Source: an unicellular cyanobacterium SU3
GTDB lineage: Bacteria > Cyanobacteriota > Cyanobacteriia > Cyanobacteriales > Microcystaceae
Direction: 5' to 3'
Assembly: GCA_002172675.1 (NCBI GenBank)
Contig: NETF01000081.1
Location: forward strand, 1 to 64,000
DNA length: 64,000 nucleotides
The notes under the pieces are model-generated. The model was not told the DNA's origin and made no database searches. It worked only from the letters and a program-made list of their open reading frames with translations. Positions 25,988-35,858 of this stretch are shown here, one piece after another. A program made the position numbers and the translations under genes. The first letter of the stretch is position 1. The number at the start of each line of letters is the position of its first letter.

Positions 25988-27442
25988 TCAAGAGGTCTGT
26001 TTGTCAACCCCTATCAGGCGATCGCGTCCTTGTTTTTTAGCTTTAAATAACGCTTCATCTACCTCATCCACAAACCAGATAGCCTTTCTCTCTAAAGAAG
26101 GATTAATCGTTCCCACCCCTAAACTCATGGTGACATAAGGCTTGACATCAGAAGCTTTATGAGGCATCTTTAATTGACGCAGGGAGTCTAAAATTCTTTG
26201 AGCAACTTGTTCTGCTCCTTCATAGGGAGTATTCGGTAGGATTACGGCAAATTCTTCTCCCCCATACCGAGCAACTAAATCCGCTGGTCTTAAAGCAGAC
26301 TTAGCGATGGTTGCTGCTACTTTTTTGAGACAATCATCACCGCCTAAATGCCCATATTCATCATTATAGCGTTTAAAGTAATCAATATCTCCTAAGATTA
26401 AAGATAAGGGTTTTTTCTCGCGAGTTAACCGCTTCCATTCTTGTTCTAACGTCTCGTCAAAACAGCGACGGTTAGCCACTTCTGTCAACCCATCCATATT
26501 AGCTAAACGATATAATTTTTGATTCAGTTCATGTAATTCTCGATTCATTTTTTGCAAAGAAGCTTCGTATCTCTGTTGCTCTTTATTGGCTCTTTTTTTA
26601 TCCGTTACATCTGTTTGGACTCCCAGATAATAAATAATTTTATCTGATTCATCTCTAATGGGAGATAATGACATTTCATTCCAAAACAATGAACCATCTT
26701 TACGATAGTTTCTTAGGGTAACATGACAGCTTTTTCCTTTCTGAAGACAATGACGTATTTGCTCAAGTTGAGGTTGTTGGCGATCGCTTCCTTGTAAAAA
26801 ACGACAATTTTTTCTTTGTACTTCTTCAAAAGAATAACCTGTCATTGTTTCAAACCCTGGATTAACATAAATAATCGGATAATCAGAGTTCGTTGCATCT
26901 GTAATAATTATACTATTATTGGTTGCGGCGATCGCTTGATACAATAAGTAAGATTCTAGTGGTATTTGTTGATGAAGTTTTTGAGAAACTTCTACTAATT
27001 TTAGTTTTTGCCTTAAAGCATTATTTTTGTCTTGTAATTGTTTCATTTTTAAACTAATATTAACTTGATTTTTAATGATTGCCAATAACTCTTTTTGTCC
27101 ATAGGGTTTAATAAGATAATCACTTGCTCCTACTTCTAAAGCTTTTACTTTTCCTCCAATTTCATCAAAATCGCTTAAAAATATAATAGGGATATCAGCA
27201 GTTCCTTCTTTTTCCTTAAGTTTTTTACATAGATCATAACTATTAACTTTATCTAAATTAGTTCCCAATAAAATTAAATCGGGAATTTCTGTTTCTACTG
27301 AAATTAAAACCATTTCTCCATCAATAGCTTGTCTAACTTGATAGTCTTGGTTCTCAATTATTTTAGATAATAATTTTAAACTGTCCACTTGATGATCAGC
27401 GATCAGAATATCTGCTTGTTTTTTATTTTTTAGATTCATCAT
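25988..27442 (-). CDS. Receiver-LOV-GGDEF diguanylate cyclase (blue-light type)
   Basis: 484 residues. A receiver-like domain (10-125) has Gly60 where the phospho-accepting Asp normally is (DLILLGTNLD), though Lys112 is kept. A PAS domain (171-282) has LOV flavin-binding features: KNCRFLQG with adduct Cys213, IR, LRNYRKDG, FWNEM and GVQTDVT with the FMN-contacting Gln. After a helical linker comes a GGDEF domain with active motif GGEEF (394-398) and an I-site RPAD (385-388). It should make c-di-GMP under light control. The start overlaps the end of the upstream kinase gene by 20 bases, so the two are co-translated. Confidence 0.88.
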   Translation of the reverse strand: MMNLKNKKQADILIADHQVDSLKLLSKIIENQDYQVRQAIDGEMVLISVETEIPDLILLGTNLDKVNSYDLCKKLKEKEGTADIPIIFLSDFDEIGGKVKALEVGASDYLIKPYGQKELLAIIKNQVNISLKMKQLQDKNNALRQKLKLVEVSQKLHQQIPLESYLLYQAIAATNNSIIITDATNSDYPIIYVNPGFETMTGYSFEEVQRKNCRFLQGSDRQQPQLEQIRHCLQKGKSCHVTLRNYRKDGSLFWNEMSLSPIRDESDKIIYYLGVQTDVTDKKRANKEQQRYEASLQKMNRELHELNQKLYRLANMDGLTEVANRRCFDETLEQEWKRLTREKKPLSLILGDIDYFKRYNDEYGHLGGDDCLKKVAATIAKSALRPADLVARYGGEEFAVILPNTPYEGAEQVAQRILDSLRQLKMPHKASDVKPYVTMSLGVGTINPSLERKAIWFVDEVDEALFKAKKQGRDRLIGVDKQTS

Positions 27443-29993
27443 TGATCAATGGTTTAATAAGTTGGATGATTTTACGATAATTAAAATTATTAACTAATTC
27501 CATCATACTGAGTATGACTGAAAAATTATTGTCAGGAATTTGGTGAATTAACTCTTGTAAAATACGACTATTTCCTAAACTAGCAGCCCAATAAACTTGC
27601 TCAAGCCATTGAAAAGACATCATTTCTAAAGCAGAAGAGTTTAAGTTTGTAACAATTTTTCCTGTACTCATTATTTCGATATCTTCATATTCATAACGGT
27701 AACGCACTCCTAAATAATGATTTATTTTTTCTAAAATCAACTCAATCGCAAATGGTTTATAAAGACAATCATCACAATATAATTGTAATTCATTAACTTG
27801 ATCATTTTCTAGTTTTCCTGATGCTATTCCAATAATAATTATTTTATTTAATGATTGGCAATGTTTTATATTTATCCAATCAATATTATTGTCTAATAAC
27901 AGCATTCTGCTATCAATAAAAATTACATGAGGATGCCAACTTTGTGCTAAATTAAAAGCATCTTTTTGATTACTTGCTTCTTTTATACTAAAACCTATAG
28001 GTCTTAAAAAATTGATTAATAATTCTCGACTTTCAATCTGATCATCAACAATTAAAATACGATAATTGGGTTCATCATTTGCAATACTAACTATTTGTTG
28101 ATTTTTAGGAGTTATTTGAATTTCTTCTGGTTTAGGAATAGTCACTGGTATATGAAATTGAACAATTGTCTCCTTACCTAATTGGCTTTTTAAGTAAATT
28201 TGGCCCCCCATTAAATTAATTAATTTATGGGTAATGGATAATCCTAAACCAACTCCTTTATTTTCTTCCCATCTAAAAAAAGGCTCAAAAACTTTTTTTT
28301 GAATTTCTGTGGGAATACCGTTTCCATGATCTTCTATTTCAATCCAAAGATTTTTTTGAAAACTATTATAATTAACATCATTATCTAAAAGCCAATCCTG
28401 ATTATCACAAAATAATCTAATAGTAATAACACCTTGATAACTAAATTTAATAGCATTATCTAACAGGTTAATCAAAATTTTTGTCAACTTAATTTCATCT
28501 AGTTTTAGATATTTAGAAACTTCCGAATCAATAGAATAATTTAATTTTACTTGTTTCGCCTTTGCTTGCTGATCATATTGCCTTAAAACACCAGTAACTA
28601 AATCTTCTAAATTCACAACATTACACTGAATAAATGTTTCTTCTGATGTTAACTTAGAAAATTCTAATATTTGATTAAATAAGCTTAATAAATATTGACT
28701 ATTTTGTTGTAGAATTTTAAAAGTATTTTGATCTTTTTTTGTTAAACTACTGTTTTGATTCAATACATCTAAAGCTACTAAAATATTATTCAAAGATACT
28801 CGCAATTCATGATTAATTTTATCTAGAATTTGATTTTTTTCTTCATTGGCTTTTTCTAGTTGTTTGGTTCTTTGCTCAACGGTATTTTCTAATTCTTGAG
28901 TTGTTTTTATTAAAGTATTAGTTCTTTCTGTGATAACTTTTTCTATATGATTTTTTTCAGACAATATTTTCCATAGATAAGTTGTTATAAAGGTAGTAAT
29001 CCCTAATCCTAATAGAAAAACAAAAGTAGATTTTATGATAATATTTTTTTGATTAACTTCGGGTTTTATCGTGATAAACCATTGATTGTCTGCTATCATT
29101 AATTCATGGGAACAGGGTAATTTTTTTAGACAAGTTTTTGGGATTAAAAACGGAATAGTTTTCGTGGTATTTATTTTTTTTGTGTTAACATCAAAATTTA
29201 TAAAAATACTATTTTTTTGTAAGTTTTTTGTATTACTAATAAAAAAGCTATGATTAAGAAAGTATGAATTATTTAATATCGTTTTAATTAAATCTTCTAT
29301 TCGATAAACTGTATAAACAATTCCTTTGAATTCTTGACGACGCTCTTGAAAATTTTTAGGATAACTTTCTCGACAATAAACAGGATAATATAACATAAAT
29401 CCTTGTCCCCCATTAATCAATTTAACTGGCTGACTAGCAGCAATTTCTCCTGTATCTCTTGCTTTTTCTAAAGGACTATTTAAGACTTCACTTGAACTTA
29501 ATTCTAAGCCAATAACTGATTGATAGATTTCTTTAGGTTCACCATAAGTTACTGGAAAATACTCAGTTTTATTATTAAGATTACTTTCATTATTAGCCCA
29601 AATTTCAAAATTACTAAATCCAGATTTTTTCATTTTTTGTTCATAAAAAAACCGTTCTTCTTGAGAAACCCTAGGAACCCAAGCCATCCCTAAAATTCCT
29701 AAATCTTCATTTAAAAAGTGTTGTGTAAAAACGTGAAAATCTTGACGAGTTACTTGATCCGAAGCCTCATAAAATGCCCCTAATGCGTCGGTAATATTGA
29801 TATATTCTTGAATATTTTTTTGTAAATGTTCAACCAAATGATTTGCTTGTTTTTCAAACTTTGTTTCAACTCTATAAATTTCTGAAGACCAATGTATCAA
29901 AGCAACAAAAATAGAAAGTCCTCCTCCTATTAAAACACTAATCGCTAGAGGAAGATAGAAAGATACATAACGAGAGGAAAAAGGAAATTTCAT
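27423..29993 (-). CDS. CHASE-domain hybrid histidine kinase with C-terminal receiver
   Basis: 856 residues. One membrane helix at about 12-33, an extracytoplasmic CHASE domain (about 60-315), a second helix (about 321-340), a coiled coil, HisKA with His395 (KINHELRVSL), HATPase with N-box LLDNAIKFS, G1 DHGNGI and G2 GVGLGLS, and a receiver (644-760) with phospho-Asp694 (FIDSRM). A C-terminal extension of about 90 residues has no recognised domain. CHASE domains sense small extracellular molecules. In the H-box the usual TPL is VSL. Overlap with the next gene, the LOV diguanylate cyclase, indicates one signalling unit. Confidence 0.88.
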   Translation of the reverse strand: MKFPFSSRYVSFYLPLAISVLIGGGLSIFVALIHWSSEIYRVETKFEKQANHLVEHLQKNIQEYINITDALGAFYEASDQVTRQDFHVFTQHFLNEDLGILGMAWVPRVSQEERFFYEQKMKKSGFSNFEIWANNESNLNNKTEYFPVTYGEPKEIYQSVIGLELSSSEVLNSPLEKARDTGEIAASQPVKLINGGQGFMLYYPVYCRESYPKNFQERRQEFKGIVYTVYRIEDLIKTILNNSYFLNHSFFISNTKNLQKNSIFINFDVNTKKINTTKTIPFLIPKTCLKKLPCSHELMIADNQWFITIKPEVNQKNIIIKSTFVFLLGLGITTFITTYLWKILSEKNHIEKVITERTNTLIKTTQELENTVEQRTKQLEKANEEKNQILDKINHELRVSLNNILVALDVLNQNSSLTKKDQNTFKILQQNSQYLLSLFNQILEFSKLTSEETFIQCNVVNLEDLVTGVLRQYDQQAKAKQVKLNYSIDSEVSKYLKLDEIKLTKILINLLDNAIKFSYQGVITIRLFCDNQDWLLDNDVNYNSFQKNLWIEIEDHGNGIPTEIQKKVFEPFFRWEENKGVGLGLSITHKLINLMGGQIYLKSQLGKETIVQFHIPVTIPKPEEIQITPKNQQIVSIANDEPNYRILIVDDQIESRELLINFLRPIGFSIKEASNQKDAFNLAQSWHPHVIFIDSRMLLLDNNIDWINIKHCQSLNKIIIIGIASGKLENDQVNELQLYCDDCLYKPFAIELILEKINHYLGVRYRYEYEDIEIMSTGKIVTNLNSSALEMMSFQWLEQVYWAASLGNSRILQELIHQIPDNNFSVILSMMELVNNFNYRKIIQLIKPLINDESKK

Positions 29994-30354
29994 CAGTAGA
30001 AACTACCAATATAAAAAGTAAAGGTGATACAACAACCCTAATGGTATAACTTCAATTCTATTGTTGAAAATTAGTAAAAATTCAGGGCTATTATATAAGC
30101 TAACTTATAAAAATGAGGATAGTTTCAGTAAAGCAACGGATTTCTGCCGATTTTTAATTATATAAGAATACCTAATTTTACTGATTTACTCAAGGAGTAA
30201 AGCTTATATCTCTAATTCACACTAAATAAGGGACAAGATCGTAATTCCATGGTTTTGATGGTAGTTCATTCGTCTTACCCTTGTTTGTAAAGTTTTTTTA
30301 TACTATATTAAAAATGTTAACTTAAATTTTAAAAAGTACATAAGAGGATTTTTT
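29994..30354. other. Divergent promoter region between kinase and psb34
   Basis: About 360 bp of AT-rich DNA between divergent genes. A GAGG ribosome site precedes psb34. No confident -35/-10 pair or known regulator site was seen. Confidence 0.45.
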
Positions 30355-30543
30355 ATGCCCTATACCACAGAAGAAGGCGGACGCTTAAACAACTTTGCAG
30401 TAGAACCCAAGGTTTATGAAGCTAAGCCTCCTAGCCCCTCTCAACAACGTAACTATATTATCTTGGGCGTTGGGGCTGTATTGTTAATCGGTGGCTTACT
30501 CAGCGTTGCTGTTTATGCTTCGGCCAATGCTGGTGTTAGTTAA
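30355..30543 (+). CDS. psb34: Photosystem II assembly factor Psb34 (single-helix protein)
   Basis: 62 residues. A conserved cytoplasmic arm starting MPYTTEEGGRLNNFAVEPK and one membrane segment (IILGVGAVLLIGGLLSVAVY) fit Psb34 (Ssl1498 in Synechocystis), which binds CP47-containing PSII assembly intermediates and shares its arm with high-light-inducible proteins. The name rests on memory of the family, so the exact identity is likely but not proven. A clear terminator follows. Confidence 0.75.
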   Translation: MPYTTEEGGRLNNFAVEPKVYEAKPPSPSQQRNYIILGVGAVLLIGGLLSVAVYASANAGVS

Positions 30544-30575
30544 ATAACTTAACAAAACTAATTTATATTAAATAA

Positions 30576-30597
30576 GGGGTCAACAAACGTTGACCCC
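30576..30597 (+). terminator. Terminator of psb34
   Basis: GGGGTCAAC (30576-30584) and GTTGACCCC (30589-30597) form a 9-bp stem with AAAC as loop. The same stem core occurs after the amylase gene at 38960. Confidence 0.75.
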
Positions 30598-30620
30598 TCA
30601 TCATTTAATCTATCAATCCT

Positions 30621-31349
30621 TTAAAAGAATTTTGGTTGATGACGAATTAAATTAAGAAACTCCTCACGAGTCTTTTGTTCTTCATCAAACTGACCAATCA
30701 TAGCACTGGTAACTGTCCATGAACCTGGCTTTTGAACCCCACGCATGACCATACACATATGACTAGCTTCCATCACTACAGCAACGCCACGGGGTTCTAA
30801 AATTTCTTGGATGGCTTCAGCAATCTGACGAGTGAGACGCTCTTGCACCTGTAAGCGACGGGAGTACATTTCAACAATGCGAGCCAACTTACTCAAGCCG
30901 ACCACTTTTTCGTTAGGAATGTAAGCCACATGAGCTTGTCCCATAAAGGGTAACATATGATGTTCACAAAGGCTAAAGAAATTGATATCTCGAACTAACA
31001 CCATTTCATTATGTCCCTCGTCAAAAATGGCTCCGTTAACCAATTCGTCTAGGGACTGATTATAGCCTTGAGTCAAGAATTGCATGGCTTCTGCAACCCG
31101 TTTTGGGGTTTTTAGTAACCCTTCACGCTCAGGATCTTCTCCCACTGCTTCTAACATGGTATAAACCGCTTCTTTCATTTTCTCGGTGCTTTCATCAGAA
31201 GTGGGCTGAATTTTCGCCTGTTGTCCATTATGGGTGTTGCGATCCGGTCTACTGGACACCCGTTCTGCTAAATTGGGGTTAAGCAGGTTAGAACCATTAG
31301 AACCATTGGACTGGCGAAAGTTGGAGCCGTTGGAGGAAGCTATTGTCAT
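30621..31349 (-). CDS. folE: GTP cyclohydrolase I
   Basis: 242 residues. It opens GTP to dihydroneopterin triphosphate, the first step of folate and pterin synthesis. Zinc-site residues are seen in [10 protein letters not shown] and [10 protein letters not shown]. An unusually Ser/Asn-rich N-terminal tail of about 45 residues (repeated GSN units) precedes the conserved domain, as in some cyanobacterial FolE. It follows an SDR gene by 27 bp on the same strand. Confidence 0.95.
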   Translation of the reverse strand: MTIASSNGSNFRQSNGSNGSNLLNPNLAERVSSRPDRNTHNGQQAKIQPTSDESTEKMKEAVYTMLEAVGEDPEREGLLKTPKRVAEAMQFLTQGYNQSLDELVNGAIFDEGHNEMVLVRDINFFSLCEHHMLPFMGQAHVAYIPNEKVVGLSKLARIVEMYSRRLQVQERLTRQIAEAIQEILEPRGVAVVMEASHMCMVMRGVQKPGSWTVTSAMIGQFDEEQKTREEFLNLIRHQPKFF

Positions 31350-31376
31350 AGTAATAAAAAAACGCTGATCTTGGGA

Positions 31377-32105
31377 TTAAAGGGTTCCAGCACTAGATAA
31401 AATGGTTAAATCTTCAATGACGGCTTCGGCTGGTAATAAGACCGCTTGAAGAATGGTTTGCGCCACGAGTTCGGGGGTTAGCATGGCACTACGATCAAAG
31501 TCAGCTTGTACCGTGTCTGTGTCCCAAATGGATGTATTAACCGCACCAGGAGAGACTGTCATCACACGAATGCCATGACTACGTTCTTCGGCTGCTAATA
31601 CTTTAGAAAAAGACAGTAACGCTGCTTTGCTCACGCAATAAGCTCCCCACTCTGGGAAAACTTGAGTGGCGGCAATGGAAGCAACATTAATAATGGTTCC
31701 TTTTTTTTGCTCTCGCATCTGGGGTAAAACCCCTTGTACACATTGAAAAACGCTGGTTAAGTTTAAATTCATAACCTGTTGCCAGTCTGCTAAGGAAGTT
31801 TCCCCTAGCAAATTGGTGTAGCCCATTCCTGCGTTATTGACTATAATATCGATGTTGCCAAAATCCCTAACAATGTCTTGAATCTTTGCTGGAATTTTGG
31901 TTAATTCTGTTAAGTCTATAACATAGGGTTTGGCCTTTACTCCTTCTTGGGTACAAGCTTGAGCAACCCTCTCTAGGGCATCTGGAGAACGGCTCACTAA
32001 AGCTACATTGATCCCTGCTTGAGCAAAGGCTAAACTGGTTGCTTTGCCAATACCACTACTTGCTCCTGTAATGATGGCGTTTAATTGACTTGAAGAAGAA
32101 TTCAT
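31377..32105 (-). CDS. Short-chain dehydrogenase/reductase
   Basis: 242 residues, classical SDR. Nucleotide-binding TGASSGIG near the N-terminus, NNAG, the catalytic Ser in INVASIAA and Y-x3-K in YCVSKAALL are all present. Resembles 3-oxoacyl-ACP reductase-like enzymes; the substrate is not known. It is 27 bp upstream of folE, so the two may form an operon. Confidence 0.9.
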   Translation of the reverse strand: MNSSSSQLNAIITGASSGIGKATSLAFAQAGINVALVSRSPDALERVAQACTQEGVKAKPYVIDLTELTKIPAKIQDIVRDFGNIDIIVNNAGMGYTNLLGETSLADWQQVMNLNLTSVFQCVQGVLPQMREQKKGTIINVASIAATQVFPEWGAYCVSKAALLSFSKVLAAEERSHGIRVMTVSPGAVNTSIWDTDTVQADFDRSAMLTPELVAQTILQAVLLPAEAVIEDLTILSSAGTL

Positions 32106-32331
32106 GATATCATTGGCTTTCTATATTCAAATCTCAGCACTCTTGAGAGCGTCATAGATAATTGGTAAGGGCTTGCGTTAAAGTTTTGGGAACTAAAACG
32201 ATGGGGTTATCCCATGGTTAGATCAGAAAATGTCTGATTTCTTTAGAAGACAGTCCCCTTGGGCAAAGCCTTAGTAACGTCTACTGTAATTTTAATGTTT
32301 TGTTACAAAAGTTTACCTAGTTAATTATAAC

Positions 32332-32359
32332 ATCCCTCGGTCAGTTCTTGACGAGGGAT
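32332..32359 (-). terminator. Hairpin downstream of accA
   Basis: ATCCCTCG and CGAGGGAT form an 8-bp stem, extended by TCA/TGA with one bulge, 42 bases after the accA stop. The following minus-strand sequence is not strongly T-rich, so a processing or bidirectional role is also possible. Confidence 0.5.
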
Positions 32360-32400
32360 CTTAAAAATCAATGATTTTGCCCATGATCCCCGATGAATAA

Positions 32401-33399
32401 CTATGAAGGAACTGGAATATTCGAGGTTGAGTCAAGAAAAACACCAATCTGGCGGAATTTTTCATAACGTAAGTTTTTGCGTTCTTCAGGGGTTAAATTT
32501 GATAAGTCGTCTAAATGATTAACTAAAGTTTCTTTAAGGATGGCCGCTGCTTCTAAGGGATTAACGTGAGCAGCCCCTGACGGTTCTGGAACAATAGTAT
32601 CAATAATTCCCAATTCTTTCAAATCCTTAGACGTAATTTTAAGGGCGACGGCTGCTTGAGCGGATTTTTTAGCATCCTTCCAGAGAATAGCCGCACAAGC
32701 TTCAGGAGTTGCGACGGTATAAACAGCGTGTTCGAGCATCAATAGTTTATCCCCTACGCCGATCCCTAAAGCTCCGCCTGATCCTCCTTCTCCGATGACA
32801 GTACAAATAATAGGAACATCAAAACTGAACATTTGGCGGAGGTTAAAAGCGATCGCTTCTCCTTGACCTAATTTTTCAGCTTCTACGCCAGCCCAAGCTC
32901 CAGGAGTATCAATAAAGGTCAAAATAGGCATAGAAAACTGATTGGCGTGTTCCATTAAGCGAAGCGCCTTACGGTAGCCTCCTGGTGCTGGCATTCCGAA
33001 GTTTCTGGCCACATTATCCTTAGTATCCCGTCCTTTTTGATGACCCAGAATGACCACCGGGCGGCCTCCCAAACGGGCAACTCCTCCCACTAAGGCAGGA
33101 TCATCGTAGCCTCCGCGATCGCCATGTAGCTCAAACCATTCATCGGCAATGGATTGAATATAATCTAAGGTACTGGGCCGACGAGGATGACGAGCTAATT
33201 GTAGACGTTGAGAGGGGGTAAGACTGCTAAAGATTTCTTGTCTGAGATTTTGCGCTCGACTTTCTAACTGAGCAATTTGTTCAGAAACATCGACATTATT
33301 TTCCTCAGCCAACTGTCGAATTTGTTCAATGCGAGCCTCTAATTCCCATAGTGGTTTCTCAAAGTCTAATAAGAAGATTCGGCGTTCGTTTTTGCTCAT
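32401..33399 (-). CDS. accA: Acetyl-CoA carboxylase carboxyltransferase subunit alpha
   Basis: 332 residues, full length. It transfers CO2 from carboxybiotin to acetyl-CoA with AccD, committing carbon to fatty acids. Family signatures: [34 protein letters not shown] and the [16 protein letters not shown] loop. It stands alone here; accD is elsewhere, as usual in cyanobacteria. Confidence 0.97.
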   Translation of the reverse strand: MSKNERRIFLLDFEKPLWELEARIEQIRQLAEENNVDVSEQIAQLESRAQNLRQEIFSSLTPSQRLQLARHPRRPSTLDYIQSIADEWFELHGDRGGYDDPALVGGVARLGGRPVVILGHQKGRDTKDNVARNFGMPAPGGYRKALRLMEHANQFSMPILTFIDTPGAWAGVEAEKLGQGEAIAFNLRQMFSFDVPIICTVIGEGGSGGALGIGVGDKLLMLEHAVYTVATPEACAAILWKDAKKSAQAAVALKITSKDLKELGIIDTIVPEPSGAAHVNPLEAAAILKETLVNHLDDLSNLTPEERKNLRYEKFRQIGVFLDSTSNIPVPS

Positions 33400-33542
33400 T
33401 AGGTCTGATTAAAATTGTAACTGTCTTTCCTTCGGGGCAACTAAAATTAGGAACTTCCATGACAATTCTATCAGATAGAGTGCCTGTGGTAATGGCCTAG
33501 TTTTCCCTACACTACAACAGACACCCTATCAGGGCAAAAAGT

Positions 33543-33626
33543 TAACTAGCTGTCAGCTATAATGAGCTATCAGTCGTCAGCTATATTCTTATAACACTGA
33601 CTGCTGAACGCTGAATGCTGAGTGCT
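33543..33626. repeat. Low-complexity repeats (GTCAGCTAT / GCTGAAYGCTGA)
   Basis: Imperfect short repeats: GTCAGCTAT (x2 with variants) followed by GCTGAACGCTGAATGCTGAGTGCT ending in TTTTTT. Such degenerate repeats are frequent between genes in this group. The T run may end the leftward nuclease transcript. Confidence 0.55.
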
Positions 33627-33629
33627 TTT

Positions 33630-35591
33630 TTAAGGACTACAATAGAGACGCTCTGCTAAAGTTGAATCAACAACAAAAGGATTCTCATTGCCTTGTTTTG
33701 AAGCAATTCCCTGACTACGTTTTAGTTCAGCAGCATCAACGGGATCATTAACATTCCAATCACAAAGGGTATCTTGTTGTCCCTCAAAGAAACCATCTTC
33801 AGCTTGATCCCGATAGATTGTGTAAAAGTAAAACAAGGCTCTGGCAATATTTCCTTTAAAACTTTCTTTCGGTTCAAAACCGCCGTTAATCCACTCGCTA
33901 TAAGCATCAATATTACTGCTAGGAATCATATTTTCTTCTCGGTTATCAATTAACCAGCGTTCGGTGCGACTATCCTCAATTTCTGCAAAAGGAAAACTAC
34001 CCCGAAGACTATTGACTCTCGCTTGCGTGGGAAAAAGATGATGAATATCACTTTTAGCTACCCCGGTTGCTCCTTTACTTTGAGGCCAAGAATGCTCGGC
34101 ATTAATTCCCTCCCCATTTTGAAAAGCATCGGCTCGCGGACGAGAAGAATCAGGATTAACTCGAACGGCAAAATCCGAATAAACACCCCGAACGACTCCA
34201 TTTTCATTATCCAGTTCGCTGTACATAAAGTCACGGGCTTTGTTGTATCCTAAACTGGTTTTAACTTGATATTCTGTCGCTAAACGTGAGCGTAACGCTT
34301 CTCCACTCAAATCGGGAAAAATGCTCTCAGAAGATCCCATTTCTGGCATTTCTGTCATTTTAGGTAAGGTAAATTGAGCTAAGACAACGTCATGATCGCT
34401 CAAAGCTAGATTACTGGGTTGATTGACATTAACATGAACAATATCAAATTGACTCTTACCTGTGGTGAACAAATTGTCACTGACTAAAATGTAATCAAGT
34501 TGTTGAAGAGTATTGTTGAATTCATAGGTATAGCGATCGCTTGGAGGGAGTAACTCAGACAAATTCGTTAATCCAGACCTTTCTAAAATAGCAATGGTTT
34601 CTGAATTGTTCTGGTCATTAAGATCCCCTGCTACAATTACATTGGCTTTGTCATCTTCAGATAATAACGCTTTAACAAAATTCCCTACCGCCGTCGCTTG
34701 TTTCTCTCGTTTATCATCATTACCACCCCGTTGAGAAACGAAATGATTACCAATGATAAATAAAGGATTTTCGTTAAAGTAAAACTCAGCTACAATTGGC
34801 TTACGACTGTTAGCAAATACACCATTATTAGGTTCAATACGCCCAGGGTTAAAAGATAATGTTGGGCCTTCTAAAACGGTCACTGTATCTGTTGCGGTTC
34901 CTGCGGTTCCTGGGGTTAATGTCACTCTAAAGGGTTGATATAAATAACCGACACGAATATTGCCCCCTGGTTGTCCTCCATCTTGATCGTCACTTGGGGG
35001 AATATCAAAAGCAATATAATCAGGTCCGTCAGCTTTTTCAATGGCATCAATTAAAGCATTATAAGTTTCGGTTCCGTCGGTAATGTCTGAATTACTCGGA
35101 CCATCGTTATCCTGTATTTCAGTCAGGACAATAATATCGGGGGATTTTAAATTGTTAACAATGAGTTTACCCAGAGGATTTAAGCGATCGCTATCTCCAG
35201 GGTCTAAATTTTCTACGTTCATTGCTGCTACAGTGAGCTTGTCTTCTCCTGATAGCAAGTTAGTTACTTCACGAGTATCGACAGTTTCCCCTGTAGAAGA
35301 GACGATACGACGGATATATCGCTCTACAATCCAATTTTGCGCCCCAGAGGGTAACTCGATCTCGATCCACCGTTGATTATTGGTTGTTGCCACTACTTCG
35401 GCAATGGTTCCATCCGGTGTTCTCCCCACCAAGCTAGGAGACGGACGATCATGGAGGGGAACCCCTAAGGATGAGGTCCCTTGGAGTTCAACGCGATCGC
35501 CTGGGGATACATTAATAGCCCAAACTGGCTGAGCTACCAGTAAAACACAGAATAACGTGCTTAAGAAAATACGAGCAATTTTCTGAATCAT
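33630..35591 (-). CDS. Secreted double nuclease: SH3-like, EEP nuclease and endonuclease I domains
   Basis: 653 residues from MIQKIARIF, preferred over an in-frame TTG at 35615. Signal peptide ending AQPVWA; then an SH3-like domain (about 30-105); an endonuclease/exonuclease/phosphatase domain (about 120-400: AAMNVENLDP, LTEIQDND, GDLNDQN, LSDHDVVLA with catalytic residues); then a C-terminal endonuclease I (EndA-type His-Me) domain with AEHSWPQSK, KSDIHHLFP and GNIARALFY. Probably degrades extracellular DNA for phosphate or nucleotides. Fusions of these two nuclease types are less common; the mature protein is periplasmic or extracellular. Confidence 0.85.
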   Translation of the reverse strand: MIQKIARIFLSTLFCVLLVAQPVWAINVSPGDRVELQGTSSLGVPLHDRPSPSLVGRTPDGTIAEVVATTNNQRWIEIELPSGAQNWIVERYIRRIVSSTGETVDTREVTNLLSGEDKLTVAAMNVENLDPGDSDRLNPLGKLIVNNLKSPDIIVLTEIQDNDGPSNSDITDGTETYNALIDAIEKADGPDYIAFDIPPSDDQDGGQPGGNIRVGYLYQPFRVTLTPGTAGTATDTVTVLEGPTLSFNPGRIEPNNGVFANSRKPIVAEFYFNENPLFIIGNHFVSQRGGNDDKREKQATAVGNFVKALLSEDDKANVIVAGDLNDQNNSETIAILERSGLTNLSELLPPSDRYTYEFNNTLQQLDYILVSDNLFTTGKSQFDIVHVNVNQPSNLALSDHDVVLAQFTLPKMTEMPEMGSSESIFPDLSGEALRSRLATEYQVKTSLGYNKARDFMYSELDNENGVVRGVYSDFAVRVNPDSSRPRADAFQNGEGINAEHSWPQSKGATGVAKSDIHHLFPTQARVNSLRGSFPFAEIEDSRTERWLIDNREENMIPSSNIDAYSEWINGGFEPKESFKGNIARALFYFYTIYRDQAEDGFFEGQQDTLCDWNVNDPVDAAELKRSQGIASKQGNENPFVVDSTLAERLYCSP

Positions 35592-35858
35592 GACGATAAG
35601 CTGGTTATAGTTCAATTTATCTTTAAGTTTACGAGTAAGTTACTGATTTCGGGTTAATGTCAAGTTAATTAACTCAAAATTTCTATGTACCCGTACCCTC
35701 TCAATATAGGATGCCTAAGCTTTATTTAGTTTGTGAATCAAGTAAGCTGCAAATTCTCTAGCAATTTTTGTCTTTTCTGTGTTTATTCCTAAAATGCTAG
35801 TTCCGTTACCTTGTACAATGGAATATAAGTCTTAAAAAAATATAAAAAATTTTCTAGC

